A stretch of DNA of 64,000 bases from Xanthomonas hortorum pv. pelargonii (lineage in GTDB: Bacteria > Pseudomonadota > Gammaproteobacteria > Xanthomonadales > Xanthomonadaceae): contig NZ_CP098604.1 in the NCBI RefSeq assembly GCF_024499015.1, positions 2,604,001 through 2,668,000 on the forward strand, in the 5' to 3' direction. Positions 25,250-33,978 of this stretch are shown in pieces. Numbering within the stretch: position 1 is the stretch's first letter; the number at the start of each line of letters is the position of its first letter. The notes under the pieces are model-generated. The model had not been told where the DNA came from. It saw only the letters and a list, made by a program, of their open reading frames with translations, and searched no databases. A program made the translations under genes and the position numbers.

Positions 25250-26701
25250 TCAAAGCGACGGAACGGGGCCGCGCTGTTGTTGCTCCTGCGAGCGCTGCTG
25301 TTCCATCGCTATTTCTTGCGTGCGCTCGTGCGCTAGCCGCTGGTTGACAGATTCCAATTGCGTAAAGCTCTCTTGAACAGGCCGCTGCGCTGCATCGGCC
25401 GTCGGCATATGAGCGCGCAGCATGGCCGGATCCTTTGGATCGCCTTGCACTACAAACAAGGTCTGCGCAGCGGGCGAGTCTTCGGTCTTTTCGCTGAGCA
25501 GCACGTGATCCACCCGGGTTAGCCCATTGTCTTTGGCTAGCGTCAGCAGACTGGCTGTCATTCGTTCACTGGTGGCGTCAAACGTGCGGCCGTTGGCGGC
25601 GTCCAGCTGTTCCACTTTGCTTCGGATCTGCTGATGCATGGCATGGTCCGGGTGCCCCGCTTCTGCAGGGCTCAATGTGCGGCTTGGCTCATTCTGTGTC
25701 GCAAGATTGGGAGAGATAACGCCGCGTGCGCCAGTGTCCTTCAGCTGGACCATGCCATAGCCGTCCTTGCCCAGGTCAACGACGTTGAAGGTCTTCGCAG
25801 ACCCGAGGTCCAGCCCGTTGCGCTCCAGCTGTCTTGGGTCCAGGCCCAAGGATTTGAGATCGATGCGGACTTCCGGAGGCTGGCGGTCATGCGCCAGATG
25901 CGCGTAGTTTTGCGCGATGTGACTGATCGGATTGACGCCATAGTAGTTGCGGTAGTCGGAATCGCCATGTGGGCCTAGCGTGCCACTGCTGTCGTAAAAA
26001 CAGTGCTCAACCGATTTGGTCAGCGCATCGTTGCGGGTAAAAGGGTGCTTGGTGAGTGCATCGTAGGTCAGTCCGTCTGCAAACTGCGGAGCGCCGTTCG
26101 GTTGTCGCACGACACACCGATTACTCGACCGGTCGAGCAACTCCTTCTCAACCACACTGTCGGGCATCTCAGGGTTCAGATGTTTGATTCGATCATGCAG
26201 GGCACGCATTCCCGAGATTTCCGACAGTGCTTCATCTGCGCGAGTCGAATCCAGGTAAACACGGGTAGGGCCAGTCAGGTCGACCTGATGCTCCCGATTG
26301 TCGTAGGCTTCCTGCATGCGGTTACCCATACTCTTGCCGAACTCGGCAAGGGCGTCGGCACGATGCTGGGCCAACACGCCATGCATTGTTTCGTGGCCCA
26401 TGACCTCAGTCAGATAGTCGATGCGCTCTGATCCTGTGAAATCTTTGAACGCTGCTTCACTGATATTGAGTGTGCCCGCCTTGCCGTCCTTGCCGTCCTG
26501 GAAGTGGCCGCCGTTGTTCTGTCCATGCGAAACAGCAATCGCGCCAATTCGACCTTTCTCAATGGCATCACCTAGCAGGTTCGACAGATAGGGTGATTCG
26601 GCGATTGTCTGGCGAATGCTGTTCTCTGCACCAGCAGGAAGTGCAGGGTCTTTTGCCATCTGGGCAAGTAGAGGCTCGATACGTGGGTCAACCCGGTTCA
26701 T
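25250..26701 (-). CDS. X-T4SS effector, predicted zinc metallopeptidase with XVIPCD tail
   Basis: A 483-residue protein without a signal peptide. Residues 99-110 read EVMGHETMHGVL, an HExxH zinc motif (103-107). A candidate third ligand glutamate is in ADEALSEISG (E157 or E161). The C-terminal 140 residues are a textbook XVIPCD, the VirD4-docking domain of the Xanthomonadales killing T4SS: ERMTASLLTLAKDNGLTRVD, then TLFVVQGDPKDPAMLRAHM, then a Gln-rich end. Its ATG overlaps by four bases the stop of the upstream lipoprotein gene, so toxin and immunity are co-translated. Periplasmic immunity implies the enzyme acts in the target periplasm. The enzymatic target is unknown. Confidence 0.85.
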   Translation of the reverse strand: MNRVDPRIEPLLAQMAKDPALPAGAENSIRQTIAESPYLSNLLGDAIEKGRIGAIAVSHGQNNGGHFQDGKDGKAGTLNISEAAFKDFTGSERIDYLTEVMGHETMHGVLAQHRADALAEFGKSMGNRMQEAYDNREHQVDLTGPTRVYLDSTRADEALSEISGMRALHDRIKHLNPEMPDSVVEKELLDRSSNRCVVRQPNGAPQFADGLTYDALTKHPFTRNDALTKSVEHCFYDSSGTLGPHGDSDYRNYYGVNPISHIAQNYAHLAHDRQPPEVRIDLKSLGLDPRQLERNGLDLGSAKTFNVVDLGKDGYGMVQLKDTGARGVISPNLATQNEPSRTLSPAEAGHPDHAMHQQIRSKVEQLDAANGRTFDATSERMTASLLTLAKDNGLTRVDHVLLSEKTEDSPAAQTLFVVQGDPKDPAMLRAHMPTADAAQRPVQESFTQLESVNQRLAHERTQEIAMEQQRSQEQQQRGPVPSL

Positions 26702-27387
26702 GGCTTGCCTCCATCGATCTTGACGCTATAAACGCACTCTTGTTGACTGCCTTGTTCATTGGTTCGATAAAGAAGCAATGAGACCGAAAAAATCTGACTT
26801 CCGCCGTTGATCGCGCGCCAATGCTGGCGTAGCCATCCACCCTGAAAAGGCCGCTGCCCGCCGCGCGTGTATCCCATCCCTTCGAGCGCTTTGGAGAGTG
26901 CTTCTGCTTGCCAAATGCAGGTCGACGTAGGCACGCGCGTGGGGTTGCTATGGTCAGGTAGAGTCACTGCAACCTCTATCCGCGAGAATCCATCTTTCGT
27001 TGGGCGATGCGTCGCGTAGAGCTCATAGCCATCGACCAGAGGAACTTCCTTTACTTCACGCCACGGGTATGCCGGATCAGACGGTGGTCCAAGCTTGATG
27101 CCAAGTGCTGACTCCATCTGGGGATAGTCCAGATCCGCTGGCACTGTCAGTCCATCAATGAAGCGCAGCAGCCGGCGCTGCAATTCTTGCAGAGTAGTAT
27201 TCGCAGAGACGATGTCGGCACCGTTGTCGGTACCTCTGCTCTTCTCTTGAGGGGGCGGCGTCGCTGTCGCAGCAGATGACGTGGCTGCATCCCGCTTTGC
27301 TTCATGGGGTGTGCGAGCACATGCACTTGGCAGCGCTAGTGAAAGCAGCAGCAAGGGAAACAGGTTTCGGAAGCTAATTTTTGTCAT
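26698..27387 (-). CDS. Lipoprotein, likely cognate immunity protein (X-Tfi)
   Basis: A 229-residue protein from the ATG at 27387 (AGGATCCC upstream). The signal sequence NLFPLLLLSLALPSACA ends in a cysteine that fits a lipobox with a non-standard proline at -3. A charged linker (DAATSSAATATPPPQEK) precedes a globular domain with YELYATHRPTKDGFSRIEVA and two further cysteines. Known X-T4SS immunity proteins are often periplasmic lipoproteins encoded next to their effector; this gene is upstream of, and coupled by ATGA to, the metallopeptidase effector. Confidence 0.75.
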   Translation of the reverse strand: MTKISFRNLFPLLLLSLALPSACARTPHEAKRDAATSSAATATPPPQEKSRGTDNGADIVSANTTLQELQRRLLRFIDGLTVPADLDYPQMESALGIKLGPPSDPAYPWREVKEVPLVDGYELYATHRPTKDGFSRIEVAVTLPDHSNPTRVPTSTCIWQAEALSKALEGMGYTRGGQRPFQGGWLRQHWRAINGGSQIFSVSLLLYRTNEQGSQQECVYSVKIDGGKP

Positions 27388-27710
27388 TGGGATCCTGCGA
27401 CTCACGCGGCATCGCGCTGCTGGTCAATTGTCACCCGTGCCGTCTGTGTCATGCACTACCGCGCCCGAATCTGAGTGGCGCGATAGTGATGGATAGCGAG
27501 GGAACGTAAAGCTATTTGCGGGAAGGTGGGGATGCGCTTGGAGTAGCAATCTCTCTAGGTTCAATCCAACTCTGACCTTGCTGCTTCAAACGTTGACGCA
27601 AGGATCTTCCACCAACGCTTTCCAGATTGCCAGCGTCAGCCAGTTGACATGTCACGCAGCGCGTAGCAGTCTTTTGGCCACGGAGCGTAGAAACTCCTAA
27701 GACAGCGGTA

Positions 27711-27740
27711 CCCACCTCCGAAATCCCGGTGGGTTTTTGT
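27711..27740 (+). terminator. Rho-independent terminator
   Basis: CCCACC, a loop TCCGAAATCCC, GGTGGG and then TTTTTGT. It ends plus-strand transcription before the SymE-like locus. The 27388-27710 stretch upstream holds a minus-strand frame (27512-27715) that I cannot recognise and otherwise no gene. Confidence 0.65.
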
Positions 27741-27772
27741 GCCTGCAGCTTCCTGCGGGCGCAGCCGACGCG

Positions 27773-27800
27773 TTGCCTGCGTCGGGAGGGTGGCTAATAC
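27773..27800 (+). promoter_or_regulatory. Candidate sigma-70 promoter of symE copy 1
   Basis: TTGCCT and TAATAC are separated by 16 bases. The same -10 stands next to the IS5 insertion at copy 2, where the -35 has been replaced by transposon DNA. Confidence 0.45.
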
Positions 27801-27857
27801 AACACCCTTCGGGGAAATACGCCCGCCGTCTGTCTTCGGTTTCTAACCTCCCGACAT

Positions 27858-27879
27858 CCCGTCGCCACCCGGCGGCGGG
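27858..27879 (+). ncRNA. Leader hairpin of symE copy 1 (possible antitoxin RNA region)
   Basis: CCCGTCGCC-ACCC-GGCGGCGGG forms a nine-pair stem with one U-G pair on the plus strand. Copy 2 (32206-32227) has GGCGACGGG instead, which makes the same stem perfect. The hairpin sits 27 bases before the symE ATG. SymE toxins are controlled by an antisense RNA from this region, and the ptaRNA1 antisense family was described in Xanthomonas; whether either applies here is untested. Confidence 0.4.
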
Positions 27880-27905
27880 GCCTGTTCGTCAAGGAGGGCT
27901 TTGCC

Positions 27906-28256
27906 ATGCGTCGATCCACGTCCCGTCCCACATCCGCACGCAAGCGCGCCACGGAGCCACCGCCCACCGAGATCGTCTGGCGCTCGCTCGACCCATCGAT
28001 CAAGCCGCGGCCCTACGTCGAGCGCACCCCCATCCCCCAACCCCGCCCCGAACCCCGCCCACCTCGCACCGGCCACCCGCGTGCCCCGCAACACTGCACC
28101 GTCGGCTACGGCTACTACCCCGCCAGCGACCAACGCATCCCCACGCTACGCCTACGCGGCCGCTGGCTGGAACAACTGGGCTTCACCATCGGCAGCAAAC
28201 TCCACATCCGCCTGCGCGATGGCGAGCTGGTCGTCAGCGTCGCACCTACGGACTAA
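27906..28256 (+). CDS. SymE-like type I toxin family protein, copy 1
   Basis: A 116-residue protein with AAGGAGGG before the ATG. The first 60 residues are Arg/Pro-rich and basic. The C-terminal part QHCTVGYGYYPASDQRIPTL and RGRWLEQLGFTIGSKLHIRL matches the SymE family, which has an AbrB/MazE-like fold and acts on RNA or nucleoid DNA as the toxin of a type I system. It is followed by a 78-residue gene of unknown function that is also conserved in copy 2. This is the only copy in the window with an intact frame. Confidence 0.75.
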   Translation: MRRSTSRPTSARKRATEPPPTEIVWRSLDPSIKPRPYVERTPIPQPRPEPRPPRTGHPRAPQHCTVGYGYYPASDQRIPTLRLRGRWLEQLGFTIGSKLHIRLRDGELVVSVAPTD

Positions 28257-28367
28257 CCAGGTGCGCCGCGTACGTGCAGCACGCACCCGCACGCCCCGCG
28301 CCGAGCGCAACGCGCCAATCGCCACACCGTGCGCGCTCCCCGCTCACCGCGCAGAGGAGGGACACAG

Positions 28368-28604
28368 ATGGAGCACCCCGCCGTCGTCTTGCATCTCACG
28401 CTGGACCAACGCGACCAGCTCGACCGCCTGCTACGCACCCTCATCGCTCATGGCGACGTCATCGCCATGAGCAAACCGGAGTGCCTGGAGGCGCAGACGC
28501 TGCCAACGCTCGGGCAAGCCATCTTCGATGCGGCCTATGCCGTACGCGAGATGCTTGAGCAGCGGGTGGAGCAGACGCACCAAGCTGGTGATGAGCGTAG
28601 CTAG
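28368..28604 (+). CDS. Hypothetical protein accompanying symE, copy 1
   Basis: A 78-residue helical protein from the ATG at 28368 with a strong GAGGAGG. Sequence begins MEHPAVVLHLTLDQRDQLDR and contains PTLGQAIFDAAYAVREMLEQ. It is nearly identical to the gene at 32714 downstream of symE copy 2, so the two genes travel as a unit. It could be an accessory or antidote factor; nothing in the sequence proves this. Confidence 0.6.
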   Translation: MEHPAVVLHLTLDQRDQLDRLLRTLIAHGDVIAMSKPECLEAQTLPTLGQAIFDAAYAVREMLEQRVEQTHQAGDERS

Positions 28605-28664
28605 GGAAGATTGAAGGGGGCAGGAGCTGGTCTGAGCCAGGTTTTCCGGCTACGTCCCAGACCA

Positions 28665-29351
28665 CTAGCCTATCTGTGGGCCGCCGGCAGTCTGCGTGGC
28701 TGCTTCGCGCTGCTGCGTTTCCTGCCGGGTTTGTTCTGCCACCCGCGCGTCGATCTGCTGGCTGCGGGCCAGCCCTTCTTCGATGCTTTGCTGTGGCTGG
28801 TTGAGATCTACCATCGCCCGGAAGCCGGGGGTCGTTCCCATTACGAAGATTTTCTCTTCATGCAGAACCACGTCACGCACCTGCTGCAGTTGGTGAATGC
28901 CGCTTTCTCGTGCGGCGACCATCGCTGACATCACCTGACCGTCGGTGACATTGGCAGGAAGATCCGATCGCATGCGATCAAACAATTGCTGCGATTCGCG
29001 CGACAGCGCAGAAGCCTGACCACGTTCTGGCTCGCCCTCGACCTCAGTCAGCAATTTCTGCAGTGGGCTTTGGTTCTTCGGAAGCGGGTTCTCGTGTGAC
29101 GAGTTGAGCTTGCTATCTGGAAATGGTTTGGGAATGCTCTTCAGCGCATCGATATTAGGAAGAACTTTGATCGTACCGTCAAAGCTGGGATCTGGCTTTT
29201 CGAGCTTCGGCTGCAGACCCGCATCCCGAAGTCCGCCCCAGACGTAGTCGATGCAACTATTGGAGAACCCGTTGTAATAGAGGCCGAATCGACTCAGGCT
29301 GAGGCTTGTGACCGCCGAGGAAATGAGCGCCCGAACCCTCCGGGCGCTCAT
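28665..29351 (-). pseudogene. C-terminal fragment of an X-T4SS effector
   Basis: The frame carries effector sequence from about residue 24 (position about 29282): LYYNGFSNSCIDYVWGGLRD, with a cysteine like the nucleophile of papain-like effectors, then KVLPNIDALKSIPKPFPDSK. An XVIPCD-type end follows (VMSAMVAARESGIHQLQQVR, EKIFVMGTTPGFRAMVDL, Gln-rich tail). There is no N-terminal half. A matching N-terminal fragment is on the same strand at 37541-37801, in the right order to be the other half of the same gene, separated by about 8.2 kb. The upstream 20 codons are not effector-like. Confidence 0.75.
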
Positions 29352-29352
29352 T
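29322..29352 (+). terminator. Strong hairpin, orphan terminator
   Basis: AATGAGCGCCC, a nine-base loop and GGGCGCTCATT form a perfect 11-pair stem followed by TCTT. No plus-strand gene ends here, so it may have come with the inserted segment that interrupts the effector gene. Confidence 0.6.
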
Positions 29353-29754
29353 TCTTACATCTGCGGATTGTCGGTTATTAGCCAAAACAGCGTGCTGAAC
29401 TGAAAGACACCAGCGCAGCGGCAATCCCGAACGAGATGGTTAAATCGCCTGGCTCGCGCCAGACGAGCTTGAGCCAGCGAAGGTGGGTAGCTTGCCTGAG
29501 TCCTCTTGCAGTAAATTCCTTAATCGTTTAAAAGCAAGAAATGCCAATCGCCTGGGCCTAGCCTTTCTTCGGACACTGCTGTCGCTTAGCAATTAATGAG
29601 CTGCCGACGAATTGGATGTTTCTCGTACGAATCCCTGTCGACTCTCAACAGCGTCAAACTGTCAGGCAGAGCTATGCCCACTAGCGCAACGGTCGACTCG
29701 ATGTATTGGTCTGGTTACGCTCGATCTATCCTGATGCCGACTTCGAGTTGTCTA
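29353..29754. other. Non-coding stretch
   Basis: About 400 bases of lower GC content between the hairpin and the secreted-protein gene. I see no convincing gene, RNA or repeat in it. Confidence 0.5.
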
Positions 29755-30786
29755 TCAGAGCTTCCCGGTAAATTCAATTGAGGGCATGACGCCTGCTGAC
29801 ACAGCGCAGGCACCCAGTATGAGATTGTTAATCTCAGCAGTCGTACCGCCGTCACTGATGCACGTGGGCGACAGGGTTGTCCCATCCTTCACAGCCAATT
29901 TCGTGGTAATGGATGTGCCTGTATTGAAGTATGCTTTCTTGCCACTATTGCTACCGTCGACATTGAAGTCCGCCTGCGTCCATACGGAACTGATGTTGAG
30001 AATGTTGCCTTTCGCGCTTACGCTGTAGGCATCAGTACCATTTGTGAAAATCACGGTATCGTTGCCGTTGGCGGCCGCCTTCGCCGTCAATCGGAAGTTT
30101 GGTAGTTGGCCGATTGGGTAATGCGGCGTCGGTACGGCTTTACTTTGCCTCCAGCAGGCATTGTCTCCGTCGCTGCTCCATCCGGGCGGGCATGTGCTGC
30201 CGAAGTTGATCATCCAGTATTCGATTAAAACGTATGCCGAGTTTGCGGGGCCATCGTTCCCGTAGAGGAATTGTTCCCATACTGTGCAGCCCGAATGATT
30301 CTGGCACGCGGGCGTTGTTCCATCGTCATTAGTATTCAGCTGCACACTATATTCATCCGGATTAGAGTCACTTTGTACGGTCTTCAGCCCGGTTACCGTC
30401 GGAAAACTTCCCACCGCCTCGCTAATAAGACCATGCCCCCTGAGCGCGTAGCTCACGGGGCCTTGCGTTGCACCGACGGCATCTGGAAGTACCGTTCGTC
30501 CAGCGGCGCCCTGAGTGGTCATTTTACCGAAGGGTAAACGATGGTTTCGACGTGGCAATGCGTTGCAGGGTACCGACTCCCAAATCATGCTTGGGTATTT
30601 GGCGTGAAAGCATCCGGTCGTCGGCGTATCAGACCTTGCAAGCTCTGTTTGCCATGCCTGTTGGACCTGCAATTCCAGTTGGCTGGAACTGGCGTTTACT
30701 GGCTGCGTACCACCTAATTGTGCAGCTGCCTGTGCGCAGGTAGTAGTGGCAATTGCAATTACTAGCAAAAATGTAATGTGCTTCAT
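29755..30786 (-). CDS. Secreted Cys-containing protein, unknown function
   Basis: A 343-residue protein with a clear signal peptide (MKHITFLLVIAIATTTCAQA). The mature part is rich in Asn, Thr, Ser and Gly with about eight cysteines (GCFHAKYPSMIWESVPCNAL, PACQNHSGCTVWEQFLYGND, CPPGWSSDGDNACWRQSK), which suggests disulfides and a beta-rich extracellular fold. The GC content is well below that of the core genes, a sign of transfer. It lies inside the segment that appears to split an X-T4SS effector. I do not recognise a named family. Confidence 0.65.
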   Translation of the reverse strand: MKHITFLLVIAIATTTCAQAAAQLGGTQPVNASSSQLELQVQQAWQTELARSDTPTTGCFHAKYPSMIWESVPCNALPRRNHRLPFGKMTTQGAAGRTVLPDAVGATQGPVSYALRGHGLISEAVGSFPTVTGLKTVQSDSNPDEYSVQLNTNDDGTTPACQNHSGCTVWEQFLYGNDGPANSAYVLIEYWMINFGSTCPPGWSSDGDNACWRQSKAVPTPHYPIGQLPNFRLTAKAAANGNDTVIFTNGTDAYSVSAKGNILNISSVWTQADFNVDGSNSGKKAYFNTGTSITTKLAVKDGTTLSPTCISDGGTTAEINNLILGACAVSAGVMPSIEFTGKL

Positions 30787-31276
30787 CGTATTTCCTTTGT
30801 TAACGGTAGAATAAATGCGATTTCCTACTTCGCTGCAAATGTCATAGAGGTGGCAGTGCAGCTCAGTCCCAGAAAGATCTTCGCTGCTAGAAAATTTATT
30901 TTCATCAATATCTATTTTATTTGGGTAATTAATTCAATGGTGTGGAACAAAATACGCCGTTGTGCAGTCATATTCATCGCACGAAACTTAGCAATCTCAT
31001 GCCGCCGTGCGGCGGGGTAACTATGCTGAAAAGATCCGATAACTTCAACGCCTCTCTGCTGGCTTGTGATGTAATTGTGGTGAATTATGCGTTTCTTTGT
31101 GGCATCCGTCATAAGTGCATTTAATGCACCTGTAAAATTAATAGGGCATGTGTACGATAATGGTTGAATGTCTTGATATGAGACTTTTATAGAAACCGAC
31201 GTCCCCCGCCCTGAGTAGTGGTCGGGTTTAGAGTCCGGGGTTGATGATATCGGTGTTTGCCAGATGTTGGGCATAA
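30787..31276. other. AT-rich non-coding stretch before the IS5-type element
   Basis: About 490 bases of low GC content. It should contain the promoter of the secreted-protein gene. A minus-strand frame at 30912-31325 runs out of the IS end and lacks protein-like features, so I treat it as spurious. Confidence 0.5.
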
Positions 31277-32142
31277 GAGCGGCTAACAAAACCCAGAAAG
31301 AAGCTGTAAGCAGATGATGGAGCAAGCAAGCGAGAGCAACGCCAAGTGGAGATCGATGCGGTGTTCAAAGCGGATGCGCGGTTTGCCCATGCCTGCGAAC
31401 CAGGCATGCGTGCGCTCGAGGCCCCAGCGATGACGGCCCAACCGGTCGTTGCGCTCGATTCCCTTGCGTGCGATCCGCGCAATGATGCCGCGCTGTTTGA
31501 GGAAGGCGCGACAGCGGTCGATGTCGTAAGCCTTGTCGGCGTGCAATTTGTCTGGCCAACGTCGCGGGCGCCCTGGTTTGCCACCAATTGGCGGCAAGGC
31601 GTCGATCAACTCCTCGAACACGACCGAGTCGTGCCGATTGGCGCCGGTGACGCACACTGCCAAGGGCACGCCGTTGCGGTCCACGATCAGATGCCGTTTG
31701 CTGCCGAGTTTGCCGCGATCGGTCGGGTTTGGCCCGGTGTAGGCGCCCCCCGGGGGGAGGCCACACTGGCGGCATCCAGACTGGCTCGGCTCAGATCCAG
31801 CTTCTGGGCGCGACGCAGCTCGGTCAGCAACACCTGATGCAGACGATGCCACACACCGGCGGCTTGCCAATCACGCAACCGGCGCCAGCAGGTCATGCCG
31901 CTGCCGTAGCCCAGCTCCATGGGCAGGTCTTCCCACGGCACGCCCGTGCGCAGGACATAGACGATGCCGTTAAGGGCTTGCTGATCACTGATACGCGGCC
32001 GTCCACCTTTGGGCGAACGCTTCACTTGCGGAATCAGCGGCTCGATGCGCTTCCACAGCGCAATGGGGATCTCTTTGCGACGTGTCATGTCCGCAATTTT
32101 GCCCCCGGCGAGACAAGATTCAAGGGGTTTTGTTAGACGCTC
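31277..32142 (-). mobile_element. IS5-family insertion sequence, 866 bp
   Basis: The left end GAGCGGCTAACAAAACCC and the right end, read in complement, GAGCGTCTAACAAAACCC match at 17 of 18 bases. A TAA target duplication stands on both sides (31274-31276 and 32143-32145). The transposase occupies nearly the whole element. The target was TAATACAACACCC, the -10 region of symE copy 2, so the insertion separates that gene from its promoter. Confidence 0.85.
31283..32088 (-). CDS. IS5-family transposase (two frames)
   Basis: The first frame (from 32088) starts MTRRKEIPIALWKRIEPLIP and carries GGRPRISDQQALNGIVYVLR and WEDLPMELGYGSGMTCWRRL. The second frame continues GAYTGPNPTDRGKLGSKRHL and contains the DDE-domain part (DKAYDIDRCRAFLKQRGI, RHRWGLERTHAWFAGMGK), ending inside the left inverted repeat. 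The frames join at CCCCCCGGGGGG (near 31747-31758). This could be a programmed frameshift, as some IS5 elements use, or a lost G. With seven Gs the frame would be continuous. Confidence 0.8.
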
Positions 32143-32205
32143 TAATACAACACCCTTCGGGGAAATACGCCCGCCGACTGTGTGCGGTTTCTAACCTCCC
32201 GACAT

Positions 32206-32227
32206 CCCGTCGCCACCCGGCGACGGG
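32206..32227 (+). ncRNA. Leader hairpin of symE copy 2
   Basis: CCCGTCGCC-ACCC-GGCGACGGG, a perfect nine-pair stem. It differs from copy 1 by one base that keeps pairing on the plus strand. Confidence 0.4.
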
Positions 32228-32253
32228 GCCTGTTCGTCAAGGAGGGCTTTGCC

Positions 32254-32603
32254 ATGCGTCGATCCACGTCCCGTTCCACATCCGCATGCAAGCGCGCCAC
32301 GGAGCCGCCGCCCACCGAGATCGTCTGGCGCTCGCTCGACCCCTCGATCAAGCCGCGGCCCTACGTCGAGCGCACCCCCATCCCCCAACCCCGCACCGAA
32401 CCCCGCCCCCCCGCCCCGGCCACCCGCGTGCCCCGCAACACTGCACCGTCGGCTACGGCTACTACCCCGCCAGCGACCAACGCATCCCCACGCTACGCCT
32501 ACGCGGCCGCTGGCTGGAACAACTGGGCTTCACCATCGGCAGCAAGCTCCACATCCGCCTGCGCGATGGCGAGTTGGTCGTCAGCGTCGCACCTACGGAC
32601 TAA
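32254..32603 (+). pseudogene. SymE-like protein, copy 2, frameshifted and promoter-split
   Basis: About 95 percent identical to copy 1 by eye, including the leader and GGAGGG ribosome site. A run of seven Cs at 32406-32412 is one base short relative to the copy 1 alignment, so the basic N-terminus and the SymE domain (RGRWLEQLGFTIGSKLHIRL) lie in different frames. The IS5-type element sits in its promoter, so expression is doubtful even if the frameshift is a sequencing error. Confidence 0.7.
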
Positions 32604-32713
32604 CCAGGTGCGCCGCGCACGCGCAGCACGCACCCGCACGCCCCGCGCCGAGCGCAACGCGCCAATCGCCATACCGTGCGCGCTCCCCGCTCACCGCGCA
32701 GAGGAGAACACAG

Positions 32714-32941
32714 ATGGAGCACCCCGCCGTCGTCTTGCATCTCACGTTGGACCAACGCGACCAGCTCGACCGCCTGCTACGCACCCTCATCGCTCATGGC
32801 GACGTCATCGCCATGAGCAAACCGGAGTGCCTGGAGGCGCAGACCCTGCCCACGCTCGGACAAGCCATCTTCGATGCCGCCCATGCCGTGCGCGAGATGC
32901 TTGAGCAGCGGGTGGAGCAAAGGCGGGGCGAGCCACAATGA
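32714..32941 (+). CDS. Hypothetical protein accompanying symE, copy 2
   Basis: A 75-residue protein nearly identical to the one at 28368 (MEHPAVVLHLTLDQRDQLDR), diverging only in the last ten residues (EQRRGEPQ). GAGGAG precedes the ATG. The changed end marks the boundary of the duplicated unit. Confidence 0.6.
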   Translation: MEHPAVVLHLTLDQRDQLDRLLRTLIAHGDVIAMSKPECLEAQTLPTLGQAIFDAAHAVREMLEQRVEQRRGEPQ

Positions 32942-33123
32942 AAACAGGTTTTGTTACAGAAGTTAATTTGATGCCGGCGTTAACCAAGATTTTCATACGC
33001 CAGTTCGGCCACTTAAGAGGTTTTTCGAGTAATCCACTGATAGTCCGCTCGTTACTCTAGAATCGCTTGGCAAAGTGATAAGCCGAAATGCACAACGCAA
33101 CCGCATCCACGATGGAAGCCGCC

Positions 33124-33773
33124 ATGAACGACCAGATTGCAATTTCCGTTACGATTCCAAGCGTTTCCCACAAGGGTAAGTTCTTTGTTCTCGAGCCGAG
33201 CTTCTGGGGCAATGGGAAGGTGTCTGGCATAGAGATTGCGAACGAGAAAAACTTAGGCTCCCTGGAAGCTTCATCGTTGAGCCGCCCAATGGCGATCCAG
33301 GGCAGTATCCGGAAAAGCCCCATTTGATCCATGTACCAGCGTTGGGTGGCATGCCCCGCGATTTTGAAAACCTGTTCGGCATCTGGATCGTTTCAGAAGC
33401 ACTGAAGCAATTGTTCGAATCCATTGACCCGAAAGGTTTCGCGTTCGCGGCTTGTGACTTCACGCTCGCCGATGGCTCACCTGGGCCTCAGCACTATTTG
33501 TGCGAGGTGGTGCGCTCACTCGACGCGCTCGATGAGGACGCGTCACGGGTCAAGATCAAGTATGAGCGAGATCATCAAACCGAAGAGGATCTCAAGTTCT
33601 ACAGCGTATCGGGCGGTGCCAGCCTAGTCTTCAAGGAGGAGGTCGTAGGCGATGCGCACATTTTTCGGCAGTTTCGTCTTGGGACTGATGCTATCTGCGA
33701 CCGTGTGTTGGCTGACGCGTTGAATGCTGCAAATCTGGATGGTGTTGAGATTCGCGACGCCGCGGATTTGTAG
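33124..33773 (+). pseudogene. Imm11-like (DUF1629) immunity protein, tandem copy A, frameshifted
   Basis: With the frame restored it is a protein of about 216 residues. The N-terminal part (ISVTIPSVSHKGKFFVLEPS) is in one frame from the ATG at 33124, and the rest (IHVPALGGMPRDFENL, ACDFTLADGSPGPQHYLCEV, ASLVFKEEVVGDAHIFRQF) in another. Comparison with copy B places a one-base loss at about 33258. DUF1629/Imm11 is a cytoplasmic immunity family named after MXAN_0049 of Myxococcus, partner of a nuclease toxin. It has no signal peptide, which fits protection against the AHH nuclease encoded downstream. Confidence 0.75.
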
Positions 33774-33978
33774 TTCTTCCCAACGTTGTCCATGGATTGC
33801 GTAGCGCGAGCATCAGCATGACCTACATGCTCTTTTGTAACATCATGATCTCGTTGAGAAAACGGCTTAAAAAGATTACTTTACTGATTCACAGACCGGT
33901 TGCTTGTAGCTCTAAAATCGCCAGGCTAGGTAATTAGCCGAAATGCGTAATCCACCCGCGTTCAAGATGGAAGTCGCC

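Noticed and set aside
20760..25250. Integron integrase gene intI
   Set aside because: No tyrosine recombinase-like protein is encoded here or elsewhere in the window, so the array was called CALIN rather than integron.
27512..27715. 67-codon minus-strand frame upstream of the immunity lipoprotein
   Set aside because: No signal peptide, family or ribosome site; it may be a fragment but cannot be supported.
30912..31325. 137-codon minus-strand frame at the left IS5 end
   Set aside because: It starts inside the IS terminal sequence and runs into AT-rich DNA; there is no ribosome site or conserved motif.
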